Below are positions 1 through 7,545 of a stretch of DNA of 64,000 nt, in pieces. Position 1 is the first letter of the stretch. Each line of letters opens with the position of its first letter. The notes beneath the pieces were generated by a model. That model was not told the origin of the DNA and made no database searches. It was given only the letters and a program-made list of their open reading frames with translations. Position numbers and translations under genes: made by a program. The DNA is from Actinoplanes sp. NBRC 103695 (lineage in GTDB: Bacteria > Actinomycetota > Actinomycetes > Mycobacteriales > Micromonosporaceae): contig NZ_BSTL01000021.1 in the NCBI RefSeq assembly GCF_030269485.1, positions 118,771 through 182,770 of the forward strand, in the 5' to 3' direction.

Positions 1-1498
1 CGTATCCGCTCGCACTCATCCTGGCAAGGACGGACGCGGCCTGCCGCGGGTTACCGTCCATCGCCAGCGCATAGGCGGTGTTATTGAGAATCATGTTGCT
101 CATCGGAAGTCGTTTCAATGCGAGCCCGCCGCGTTTGGCGGCCTCGGAATAGTTTCCCTTGAAGATGCTCAGGAGATAGATCGAGAGGGCCGTCGCGGTT
201 TCGTCCATCGGTTTCGCCGCGGCATAGTCGGAGACAATCCGGAACTCCTCGTCGAGGTCGTACCGCCAATGCGCGATCCGCGCCCTGACCGGCATCAGAT
301 CCTCCGGTTCGTGCCATTCCTGAGCCTGCTCCACGAAGCCGGCGAACGAGAGTGCGTCGGACGCCCGGTCGGCGAGTGCGAGGTAGGCCGCGATGACGTT
401 CAGGTTCCGTCCGGCAGTGAGTTCCGCCTGGGTCCTGATCTCGCGCAGCGTCTCGGCACGGGAGAGTTTGCCCCGCCGGAACCGCAGCATCGCGATGTTG
501 GTCCTGATCTCGGCGCCGATCGGACCGTCCTTGCGGCGATGAGGGTCGGCAAACGCCGCCCGAAGGAGTTTGAGCGCCTTGTCGAACCGGTCCGCCTTCA
601 CCAGGACGCCGGCTCGCTCGAGGACCAGGTCGACGTCCCGGCCTCGGACGTTGTCGAGCCGATGCAGTTCCTTGAGCGCCTCGTCGAACTCCCTCAGGTT
701 CACCAGATAGGCAACCAGATTGAGGCTCGCCAGCTTATCCATCGGACTGAGGAGCACCGCCTGCCGAGCCGCCTTGACCGCGCGTTTCGGCGAACCGAGG
801 TTCGCATAGGCGTAGGCCATGTTGACCAGGGTTTCGGTGCTGGGCTCGCCGTCCCGGTGGATGAGGCGGAGCTCGTGAAGCGCCATGTCGGGTGATCCAC
901 GACGAAGGTAGAGCCACGCGGCGAGCGAGCGGGCAGACACCCTCTCGTCGTCACGGACCAGGTCGAGCGCCCGGTCCAGATCGTTACGCCGCACCGCCAA
1001 CGCCGCCAGCAACAGTCGATGGCCGGCGTTCGCGGGCAGACGCACCAGCCATCGCTCGGCTACGTCCGGTTTCCCGATGGCGGCGAGGACCGCCGCGGCG
1101 GAATAGATCGCCGGTGGGTCAGGTGACGTCGCGGCGCTCTGATCGAGGCAGATTTGCAGTGCCCGCTCGGCTGCGTCCGATGCCACCTCGAGACGGCCGT
1201 CGTTGTGCGCCGCTTGAGCCAGCCGGGACCAGGCCGCGCTGGAACCGTCGTGGCTCAGCGCCAGGCGCCTGGCGCCCTCGAACGCTGCCGTCCGGAGTCC
1301 CCGCAGGTGCTTGGTCACCCGCCCGGACTCCGGACCGTCGTCCGCCACCTGCTTCGCGGAGCGGTACCGGTTGATCTCGGAAATCAGTCCGACCGATTCG
1401 AGAATCGGGGACGTGACCCGGAGAGCGCCGGGTTCGGCACTTAACGTCAGCGTCGGTGAAGAGATCACGACGGCGCTAGAGTCGCCGGCAGGAATCAT
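1..1498 (-). CDS. TPR-repeat protein, 3' end beyond the window
   Basis: The minus strand is open for 499 codons from an ATG at 1498 to the window edge, so the C-terminus is missing. A strong Shine-Dalgarno-like GGGGAAGGG lies just upstream of the ATG. After about 60 residues without clear structure the protein is all-helical, with Ala/Leu/Tyr spacing typical of tetratricopeptide repeats (for example NMAYAYANLG then KAARQAVLLSP, and LVAYLVNLREFDEAL). There is no signal peptide or membrane segment, so it is probably a cytosolic scaffold. It starts 32 nt after the kinase stop and is very likely co-transcribed with the XRE and kinase genes. TPR proteins usually bind partner proteins; that it is the kinase's partner or substrate is inference. 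Both other frames are clearly antisense shadows. Confidence 0.8.
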   Translation of the reverse strand, partial: MIPAGDSSAVVISSPTLTLSAEPGALRVTSPILESVGLISEINRYRSAKQVADDGPESGRVTKHLRGLRTAAFEGARRLALSHDGSSAAWSRLAQAAHNDGRLEVASDAAERALQICLDQSAATSPDPPAIYSAAAVLAAIGKPDVAERWLVRLPANAGHRLLLAALAVRRNDLDRALDLVRDDERVSARSLAAWLYLRRGSPDMALHELRLIHRDGEPSTETLVNMAYAYANLGSPKRAVKAARQAVLLSPMDKLASLNLVAYLVNLREFDEALKELHRLDNVRGRDVDLVLERAGVLVKADRFDKALKLLRAAFADPHRRKDGPIGAEIRTNIAMLRFRRGKLSRAETLREIRTQAELTAGRNLNVIAAYLALADRASDALSFAGFVEQAQEWHEPEDLMPVRARIAHWRYDLDEEFRIVSDYAAAKPMDETATALSIYLLSIFKGNYSEAAKRGGLALKRLPMSNMILNNTAYALAMDGNPRQAASVLARMSASGY

Positions 1499-1530
1499 GT
1501 CCCTTCCCCTCTCTTTCTCCTGGTACGCCG

Positions 1531-2577
1531 TTACTGAGATGCATGCTTGTTCATTTTCGCAAGAATGTCGACGCGACGGATGAGCCAATCCAGCCCGTCC
1601 TGCACGCGCACCGGGCGACCCACGATCTTCGGGAGGCGCCGAGCCGGATCCGGATCACACAGTTGGCGGACGAGTTGCGTCGCGTAGTTCGCAATACCCT
1701 GCGGCAACTCCGCCCGGAATTTATCGAAGGCGTCTTCATAGCGAAGGCGCAGATCGCTCGTCTGACTCTCGTACCGCGCCTTCCGCGCACGAGGCGGCAG
1801 GTTCTTCACCTCGGCGATCCTGTCCAGACCGCTGCCGAGCGCGATCGCCGTGATGCCCTGGCCGGTGGCCAGCTCGTAAAGAATGGAACCGAGGCCGTAG
1901 AGATCCGCCAGCTGCCAGACCACGGCTTTGTCGACGCCCTGCATCCAGAGAAGTTCGGGCGGAGCGAAACGATAGTCACCCTGACCGGCCAGGTATTCGA
2001 TAGCTGATTGTCGTGCGGGAATCAGCAGATCCCTGGACCGTCCGAGATCGGACACCTTCGCCGTCGGCTGACGATCCACTCTCAGCACGAGACAGTTGCT
2101 CGATTTCAGGTCGCGATGGACGATCTTGTTGAGATGCATCTGATGCACACCCAGGACGACACCGCGGAAGAGTCTGAGCCGGGCGTCCCAGCTCAGGCGC
2201 TCCCGGTGCACGACCAACTCCTCCAGGCACCCCTCCGCCAGCTCCATGACGATGTAGGGCGCGCGGATGTCCACGGTTCGCTCGTGCGGCTGGGACACCA
2301 ACGGCACGGTGCCCTCGCCATGAGCGATCCAGTCGACCACATGCGACTTCCTGCGCAACTTGTAGAGCAGTTCGTTCTCGTTGTCGAACTCGGCGAGGAT
2401 CACCCGGTCGTGATTCAACTTGAGGAACTTCATGGCGACCGATATGCCGGTCCGGAAGTCGACCGCTTGGAAGACCAGCCCGAAATAACCCTCATTGAGG
2501 AACTCTTTGACGTCGTAATTACCGAATCGGCGGCGTAAGTACAGTAGCGCGTCGTCGGGGGGAACATCTGGATTCAT
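1531..2577 (-). CDS. Soluble serine/threonine protein kinase
   Basis: A 348-residue Hanks-type kinase. Visible motifs in order: Gly-rich loop NEGYFGLVF (about 28-36), ATP-binding Lys in VAMK (about K50), catalytic loop VHRDLKSSN (about 153-161), DLG in place of DFG (about 177-179) with the metal-binding Asp kept, and an APE-like element FAPPEL. All catalytic residues are therefore present. Unlike PknA/PknB-type kinases it has no transmembrane helix or PASTA domain, so it should be cytosolic. Its ATG overlaps the XRE stop by 4 nt (ATGA), so the two are translationally coupled, and the TPR gene follows after 32 nt. Substrates are unknown; the neighbouring TPR protein and XRE regulator are obvious candidates. 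Confidence 0.9.
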   Translation of the reverse strand: MNPDVPPDDALLYLRRRFGNYDVKEFLNEGYFGLVFQAVDFRTGISVAMKFLKLNHDRVILAEFDNENELLYKLRRKSHVVDWIAHGEGTVPLVSQPHERTVDIRAPYIVMELAEGCLEELVVHRERLSWDARLRLFRGVVLGVHQMHLNKIVHRDLKSSNCLVLRVDRQPTAKVSDLGRSRDLLIPARQSAIEYLAGQGDYRFAPPELLWMQGVDKAVVWQLADLYGLGSILYELATGQGITAIALGSGLDRIAEVKNLPPRARKARYESQTSDLRLRYEDAFDKFRAELPQGIANYATQLVRQLCDPDPARRLPKIVGRPVRVQDGLDWLIRRVDILAKMNKHASQ

Positions 2578-2876
2578 GATCCCTCCAGGTTGCCGTATTC
2601 CTCCCGGAGCCTGTGGATGACCTCGGGATTATCGCGGAGGATCTGCACTACATCCTCTGGCACAATTCCTTGCTCGAGGCCCAGCAGGTCCTCGTCGATC
2701 TCGTAATAGCGCGCCGCCTTGCCGACGACCTCCGGTGACGGCAACTTCTCGCCGCGCTCGAGGCGGGAAAGGTGGCCGGGGGTGATGCCTAATTTATCTG
2801 CTGCCGTAACCAACGTGGCACCTCTGCGCCGGCGAATCTCGCGCAGCAGGCGTACGGCATCGTCCCCCTTGGCCAT
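2574..2876 (-). CDS. XRE-family helix-turn-helix regulator
   Basis: A 100-residue protein made almost entirely of a Cro/CI-type helix-turn-helix (about residues 8-62; the recognition segment contains GITPGHLSRLERGEK), followed by a short acidic helical tail. It is first in the operon with the kinase and TPR genes. A large palindrome lies directly upstream and overlaps the likely promoter, so autorepression is the simplest model. There is no Shine-Dalgarno; a -10 element TAGATT ends 6 nt before the ATG, indicating a leaderless transcript, which also supports this start. Confidence 0.88.
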   Translation of the reverse strand: MAKGDDAVRLLREIRRRRGATLVTAADKLGITPGHLSRLERGEKLPSPEVVGKAARYYEIDEDLLGLEQGIVPEDVVQILRDNPEVIHRLREEYGNLEGS

Positions 2877-2882
2877 GGGACC

Positions 2883-2939
2883 AATCTAGGACACTTTGTC
2901 CAGCCAGACAAAGTGATCTAGGAAATTCGGCGAAGTGTC
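2883..2939 (-). promoter_or_regulatory. Promoter and palindromic operator of the XRE-kinase-TPR operon
   Basis: Inverted repeat with 15-nt arms: CTAGGACACTTTGTC (2886-2900) and GACAAAGTGATCTAG (2907-2921), two mismatches, 6-nt spacer. On the minus strand TTGTCT, a 17-nt spacer and TAGATT (2888-2883) form a plausible -35/-10 pair that lies inside the palindrome, so binding would block RNA polymerase. A further half-site, GAAGTGTC (2932-2939), lies upstream. The -10 is 6 nt from the ATG, predicting a leaderless mRNA. The rest of the gap to 3103 shows nothing recognisable. Confidence 0.7.
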
Positions 2940-3103
2940 ATCCCGGAGGGTGTACGGAGCGGTTCGTCCGCCAAAATCTTGATGATCGGATGCGCCGCGT
3001 TCGACGACCTCAGGCCTCGACTGACCGGCGGCGCCGGCCGATGACGAACCCGCCGGGCGAGCGCCGGGGTGAGCACCTCAACCAGGCGCGCGTCCGCGAG
3101 CGC

Positions 3104-3742
3104 TCAGCCGCGCGGCGCGGGGGCGGGGGCGGGCTCGCTCGGCGGGCGGCGCAGCACTGCCTGCTCGAGGGCGGACCACGCCGCCGAGGTCACCAGGTAG
3201 AGGCCGGCCGCCAGGGGCAGGATGAGCATCGTGGGGACGCCGAGGTAGGGCAGCCACGTCATCCACCGCGGCGTCTCCGGGTTGAGCCGGCGCATTCGCC
3301 GCGACGACCACCAGGCCAGCGCGGCCGACAGCGCAATCAACGCGGCGAAGACGGGGACGGCCGCGGCCACGTGCGCGGTGAGCGGGAAGCCGAGGAGGGT
3401 TCCGGCGATCAGCCCGTCGTTGCTGACCCGGAACATCAGCATCAGGAACGGCGCCTGGGCGAGGGCGGGCAGCAGGGCGCCGAACGGGCTGATCCCGTGC
3501 TCGCGCTGCAGCTCGACGGTGGCGGTGGCCAGCGCCATCGGGTCGTTCTTGTGCCTGGTCCGCAGGGCGGCCATCTGCGGGGCGAGGGCGGCCTGGCGTT
3601 TCACGCCGCGGATCTGCCAGTAGGTGAGCGGGCTGATCAGCAGCCGGACGGCGACGGTGAACAGGACGATTGCCAGCGCGGGCGTGGAGACGGCGGCCAG
3701 GGCGTTGATGATCGAATGGGCGAAGTGCACGAAAAAGGACAT
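3104..3742 (-). CDS. YidC/Oxa1-family membrane protein insertase (short paralogue)
   Basis: A 212-residue polytopic membrane protein. The pattern is that of YidC: a hydrophobic segment near the start, then RLLISPLTYWQIRGVKRQ, a cytoplasmic hairpin with LAPQMAALRTRHKNDP, then QREHGISPFGALLPALAQAPFLMLMFR, and two or three further membrane helices. The Arg in the first core helix (VAVRLLISP) corresponds to the conserved hydrophilic-groove Arg of YidC. It lacks the long C-terminal tail of housekeeping actinobacterial YidC and is not next to rpmH/rnpA, so it is an accessory copy. The upstream gene is a DUF6412-like membrane protein 52 nt away on the same strand, probably one operon. Confidence 0.85.
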   Translation of the reverse strand: MSFFVHFAHSIINALAAVSTPALAIVLFTVAVRLLISPLTYWQIRGVKRQAALAPQMAALRTRHKNDPMALATATVELQREHGISPFGALLPALAQAPFLMLMFRVSNDGLIAGTLLGFPLTAHVAAAVPVFAALIALSAALAWWSSRRMRRLNPETPRWMTWLPYLGVPTMLILPLAAGLYLVTSAAWSALEQAVLRRPPSEPAPAPAPRG

Positions 3743-3794
3743 GGGTGTACCCCTGCGTTCCAGAGACGAGACGTGGAAGCGGAGGCGGCGAGGA

Positions 3795-4061
3795 TTACGC
3801 CGCCGGGCACACCGACGGGGCTCGGGAGCGCGGGCGACCGGCGGCGTCGGGGTCGCTGAGGCGCGGACGCACGGTGATGCGCGAGCGGGCTCGCGAGACC
3901 CCGGCCGGGGGCCGGGAGACAGGCAGCGCGATGGCGGCGGCCGCGACGACGATCAGCAGGGCGGCGGCCGCGACGGCCAGGCCGAGCACGAGCTCGGCGG
4001 CCGTGCCGCCTCCGCCCGGCAGCACAGGGCTCAGCAGCAGCCAGAGCGCCTGGAGCATCAT
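3795..4061 (-). CDS. Small membrane protein, DUF6412-like
   Basis: With the ATG at 4061 this is an 88-residue protein with two hydrophobic helices (beginning MMLQALWLLLSP, and a long Ala/Leu/Val stretch at about 20-46), then an Arg/Pro-rich hydrophilic tail. It resembles the small actinobacterial proteins annotated DUF6412 that sit beside an accessory yidC; I recognise this mainly from context. A longer reading from 4097 is possible, but a TAGATT -10 box lies 7 nt before 4061, favouring a leaderless start there. Function unknown; a client or helper of the adjacent insertase is plausible but unproven. Confidence 0.6.
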   Translation of the reverse strand: MMLQALWLLLSPVLPGGGGTAAELVLGLAVAAAALLIVVAAAAIALPVSRPPAGVSRARSRITVRPRLSDPDAAGRPRSRAPSVCPAA

Positions 4062-4068
4062 GCCCAGC

Positions 4069-4103
4069 AATCTATCCCTCGCCCGCAAGACCACCACTGT
4101 GGT
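4069..4103 (-). promoter_or_regulatory. Probable promoter and palindrome ahead of the DUF6412/yidC pair
   Basis: TAGATT (minus strand, 4074-4069) lies 7 nt from the ATG at 4061. An 11-bp palindrome ACCACTGTGGT (4093-4103) covers where the -35 would be; no good -35 hexamer is visible, as is common for activator- or repressor-controlled promoters. The regulator is not encoded next door. Confidence 0.45.
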
Positions 4104-4156
4104 AGACCGTCATCAATGCAACACGTCTGAAACATGATCGACCCGGAGGTCTCCGC

Positions 4157-5434
4157 GTGGCCATGCCCATCAGTCGTCGCACCGTTCTGGCCGTGGGCGC
4201 CGGCGCCGCCGCGGGCCTGTCCCTGCCGGCCGCCGCCCAGGCCGGCGCCGCCCACACCGGCGAGCGGAAGGGCAGCACGAGAAGCGTCACGTTCCGGTTG
4301 GACGCGACCACTCTCGACGGTGGCGAGCAGGTCACCTCGCTCACCCTGGACACGTCCCGGTTCGGGCCGATCGACCGGTCGAGCCTGACGACCGGCACGT
4401 TCAGCGTGCACGCCAAGGCCACCAGTCCCCTCCCGATCGCCCCGGGCGACGCCATCTACAGCGAGTACGACCTGGACCGCCCGGTGACCGCGGCACGCGT
4501 CGACCGGCACGGCGACATCGTGCTCGAGCTCAGCCATGCGGAGGGGCAACTCGGCGGCGGCACGCTCGGCTACATCGCGAGCAAAGGCCGCAACGTGCGG
4601 CTCGTCCTCACGTACACGATCACCCAGAATGTGCCCTTGATCCTCCGCACCGGGCGCCAGGTGACGATCGGCGCCTTCGAGCAGGGCCGGCTGGCCAACC
4701 CGGAGGTGGACGCGTTCAGCTACCACGAGTCCCGCTCGGGCCTGAAGTACCGGCTCTACTCCCCCGCGCCCACCCCGGGGCGACGGCCGCTGATCGTCTG
4801 GCTGCACGGCGGCGGCGAGGGCGCGTCGCTGCCGGACAACTACTACGACAACGAGACGACGTTGCGGGCCAACCGGGGCGCGCTGGGCTTCGCCACACCG
4901 CAGGCCCAGCGGATCTTCGACGGCGCCTACGTGGTCGCGCCGCAGAGCACGTCGTTCTGGCTGGAGGACGGCCCCCGGTTCGCGCCGCTGATCCGCGAGA
5001 TCGTCCGGGCGGTCTCGCGCCGGCACCCGATCGATCCGGGCCGGATCCACGTCGTCGGGTGCAGCAACGGCGGCTACATGAGCCTGAAGATGACGACGAC
5101 CTACCCGGACCTGTTCGCCTCGTCCGTGCCGATCTGCGGCGTCGTCCAGTCGTTGCAGCCGGGCGGCCCGACGATGATCACCGACGCCGAGCTGCTGTCC
5201 ATCGACACCCCGACCTGGCTGGTCGCCTCGAAGGACGACACGACGGTGCCGCCGACGCCGAACACGGTGCACGCCCACGACCTGATCCGGGGCTCCCGGA
5301 TGAGCCTCTACGACACGGTCACCTGGAACGGCCACCGGTTCCCGGGTCACTGGTCATGGATCTATGTGGCGCGCAACGATCCGAGCGTCAACGGCACGCA
5401 CGTCTGGCAGTGGATGTCCCGGCGCCGCCGCTGA
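4157..5434 (+). CDS. Secreted alpha/beta-hydrolase esterase with N-terminal Ig-like domain
   Basis: A 425-residue exported protein. The start is GTG 4157, with CGGAGG 7 nt upstream. The N-terminus SRRTVLAVGAG is a Tat-type signal ending near AQA. Residues about 35-195 are beta-rich with no hydrolase motif and match the position of the N-terminal Ig-like domain of secreted esterases/PHB-depolymerase-like peptidases. The hydrolase domain starts near YRLYSPAPTPGRRPLIVWLHGG: oxyanion segment WLHGGGE, nucleophile Ser in GCSNGGY (about 302), Asp in SKDDTTVP (about 360) and His in WNGHRFPGHW (about 391-397). It is probably an extracellular carboxylesterase or polyester/oligopeptide hydrolase; substrate unknown. 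It ends 5 nt from the convergent oxidoreductase gene. Confidence 0.82.
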   Translation: MAMPISRRTVLAVGAGAAAGLSLPAAAQAGAAHTGERKGSTRSVTFRLDATTLDGGEQVTSLTLDTSRFGPIDRSSLTTGTFSVHAKATSPLPIAPGDAIYSEYDLDRPVTAARVDRHGDIVLELSHAEGQLGGGTLGYIASKGRNVRLVLTYTITQNVPLILRTGRQVTIGAFEQGRLANPEVDAFSYHESRSGLKYRLYSPAPTPGRRPLIVWLHGGGEGASLPDNYYDNETTLRANRGALGFATPQAQRIFDGAYVVAPQSTSFWLEDGPRFAPLIREIVRAVSRRHPIDPGRIHVVGCSNGGYMSLKMTTTYPDLFASSVPICGVVQSLQPGGPTMITDAELLSIDTPTWLVASKDDTTVPPTPNTVHAHDLIRGSRMSLYDTVTWNGHRFPGHWSWIYVARNDPSVNGTHVWQWMSRRRR

Positions 5435-5439
5435 ACGGC

Positions 5440-6378
5440 CTACAGGAACTCGCGGCGGTACATGTCGATGAGCTCGCCGTAGTCCGGTCCCATGTTGGCG
5501 ATGTACACCTCGTCGAACCCGGCCTTCTCGTACGCCCGCAGCTGCTCGGCGTGCCCGGCCGGGTCCGGCCCGCAGACCACCGCGTCCTTGGTCATGTCCT
5601 CGGTGACCAGCTGCGAGGCCTGCTCGAAGTGCCGCGGTGACGGCAGGACCTGGGACAGTTCGCCGGGCACACTGGCGTTGGCCCAGAGCCGGTGCGCCGT
5701 GCGTACGCCCGCCTGCTCCGAAGGAGCCCAGCAGCCCTTGAACCCGCCCTGCACGGGCTTGTCGCCCCCACCCAGATCGCGGAATCTCCGCACCAGGTCG
5801 CCGTCGGGCATCGTCGAGACGTAGCCGTCGCCGATCCGCGCGGCCACCTCGACCGCCTTGGGGCCGAACGCCGAGATGTAGACCTTCGGCGGTTCGGCCG
5901 GGAGGGTGTAGATGCGTGCCTGGTCGACCTGGTAGTGCCGGCCACGATGGGTGACGAACTCGCCCTTCCAAAGCTCGCGCATCACCTCGACCGCCTCCTC
6001 GAGCATCTCCAGCCGCTCGCGGGCGTTCGGCCACCGATCGCCGAGGATGTGCTCGTTGAGAGCCTCGCCGGTGCCGACGCCGAGCACGAAGCGGCCGTCG
6101 TGCAGCACCGCGCTGGTGGCCGCGGCCTGCGCCGTGACGGCCGGGTGGATCCGGATGATCGGGCAGGTCACCGCCGTGGTGATCGGGATCGTGACGACCT
6201 GGCTGAGAGCGCCGATGATCGACCATACGAACGGGCTGTGGCCCTGCTCGTCGTTCCACGGGTGGAAGTGGTCGGAGATCCACAGGCTCTGGAAGCCGGC
6301 GTCCTGGGCCAGCCGCGCCTGCTCGATCAGCTGGGCGGGCGTGTACTCCTCGCATGACAGAAAGTAACCAATGCGCAT
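5440..6378 (-). CDS. F420-dependent LLM-family oxidoreductase (G6PDH-like subfamily)
   Basis: A 312-residue luciferase-like TIM-barrel protein starting MRIGYFLSCEEY. Family landmarks: WISDHFHPWNDEQGHSPFVW, then TAVTCPIIRIHPA, LGVGTGEALNEHI, LEEAVEVMRELWKG, and ISAFGPKAVE. The SDHFHPW and GTGEALNEH signatures match the F420-dependent glucose-6-phosphate dehydrogenase-like group; a true substrate cannot be assigned. An in-frame GTG at 6426 would add 16 residues and overlap the lacI gene, but homologous proteins start at the MRIGYF strand, so I chose 6378. It lies directly downstream of lacI on the same strand. Confidence 0.85.
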   Translation of the reverse strand: MRIGYFLSCEEYTPAQLIEQARLAQDAGFQSLWISDHFHPWNDEQGHSPFVWSIIGALSQVVTIPITTAVTCPIIRIHPAVTAQAAATSAVLHDGRFVLGVGTGEALNEHILGDRWPNARERLEMLEEAVEVMRELWKGEFVTHRGRHYQVDQARIYTLPAEPPKVYISAFGPKAVEVAARIGDGYVSTMPDGDLVRRFRDLGGGDKPVQGGFKGCWAPSEQAGVRTAHRLWANASVPGELSQVLPSPRHFEQASQLVTEDMTKDAVVCGPDPAGHAEQLRAYEKAGFDEVYIANMGPDYGELIDMYRREFL

Positions 6379-6412
6379 GGCCACCGGATACCCCGTCGCC
6401 GCCGAAGCATGC

Positions 6413-7402
6413 TCACCGGCCGCCACGGGTGACCAGGGTGGTGCGGTGCACCGAGCGTTTCGGCGGCCCGTCGGCGCCGGTCATCCGGGCGAAGAGCAGC
6501 TCGGCGGCGTGCGCGCCGAAGGCCGTGGCGTCGTAGGTGACCAGGGTGATCGGGTACGGCAGCAGGTCGGCGAACTCGACGTCGTCGAAGGCCGCGACGC
6601 CGACCTTCGTCTCCCGGACGGCGTGCAGCACCCCCACGCACATGCGGTTGTTGTCGGCGAAGAAGGCGTCCACCGCGGCCGTGCCGGCGAGCAGGTCGCA
6701 GGCGGCGACGCGGGCGTCGTCCACGGTGTGCGCGTTCAGCCGGACCAGCGCCGGGTCGTACGGCAGACCGGCCCGCCTGAGCGCCTGCTTGTACCCGGCC
6801 AGCCGGTGCTTGCCGGTGCTGACCGACGGGTCGCCGCCGACGTAGGCGATGCGCCGCCGGCCCTGCCCGAGCAGGCTCTCGACGGCCTTGCGGGCGCCGC
6901 CCTGGTTGTCCAGCACGATCGCGTCGGCGGGCACCCCGGCCGGGGTGCGGTCCAGGAAGACGATCGGCACCCAGCGGCCGAGTTCGGCGTGCAGGTCTCG
7001 CTGGGTGTGCGCGGTCGGTACGACCAGAACACCGTCGACGCGCCGCCGCAGCACGAGGTCGCGCAGCAGGTCGCGTTCCCGGTCGTAGCTCTGCCGGGTG
7101 CTGGCCACCACGAGCATGTGCTGGTGGCGGCGGGCCACCTCCTCCGCGCCGTCGGTGACCGCCGACCAGAACGGGTTGACCGCGTCCTCGATGACGAGCG
7201 CGACCGTGTCGGTGGTCTGCCCGGGGCGCAGGGACCGGGCCGCCTCGTTGCGCTCGAAGCCGAGCTCGGCGATGGCCCGCTCGACGGAGGCACGGGTCTC
7301 GTCCCGGATGTAGCGCTCGTTGTTGACCACCCGCGAGACGGTCGCGGGACTGACCCCTGCTGCCCTCGCGACGTCGTGCATCGTGGGCCGGCGCTGTGCC
7401 AC
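6413..7402 (-). CDS. LacI-family transcriptional regulator
   Basis: A 329-residue repressor: N-terminal LacI helix-turn-helix MHDVARAAGVSPATVSRVVN, hinge region RNEAARSLRPG, then a periplasmic-binding-protein-like sensor domain (VALVIEDAVNPFW through FDDVEFADLLPYPITLVTYD). It starts with GTG 7402. It is divergent from a sugar-type ABC importer and two inverted repeats lie between them, so it most likely represses that importer, and perhaps itself and the downstream oxidoreductase, and is released by the transported sugar or a derivative. Confidence 0.92.
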   Translation of the reverse strand: MAQRRPTMHDVARAAGVSPATVSRVVNNERYIRDETRASVERAIAELGFERNEAARSLRPGQTTDTVALVIEDAVNPFWSAVTDGAEEVARRHQHMLVVASTRQSYDRERDLLRDLVLRRRVDGVLVVPTAHTQRDLHAELGRWVPIVFLDRTPAGVPADAIVLDNQGGARKAVESLLGQGRRRIAYVGGDPSVSTGKHRLAGYKQALRRAGLPYDPALVRLNAHTVDDARVAACDLLAGTAAVDAFFADNNRMCVGVLHAVRETKVGVAAFDDVEFADLLPYPITLVTYDATAFGAHAAELLFARMTGADGPPKRSVHRTTLVTRGGR

Positions 7403-7432
7403 GTCTGCTCCGAAGCTCGTCCGTCACAACTG

Positions 7433-7473
7433 TTGCGCTGCAAACGCTATCTGATTACGTTCTCAGAGAACGT
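7433..7473. promoter_or_regulatory. LacI-type operators between lacI and the ABC importer
   Basis: Perfect inverted repeat ACGTTCTC-A-GAGAACGT (7457-7473) and a weaker one TTGC-GCT-GCAA (7433-7443). Two operators in a short divergent region fit a LacI protein acting on both directions. The importer start at 7546 has its own GAGGAG ribosome-binding site. Confidence 0.65.
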
Positions 7474-7545
7474 TAACAGAGACGATACTCATTTGATCTT
7501 GCGCTGGTAAGCCACCCGATCGGGTCAATCGTGTGAGGAGTCCTG

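Noticed and set aside
269..895. Plus-strand frames within 1-1500
   Set aside because: Antisense to the TPR gene, which has a good start, ribosome site and helical repeats.
2990..3859. A 289-codon plus-strand frame over the yidC region
   Set aside because: Gly/Arg-rich shadow; the minus strand has a recognisable YidC.
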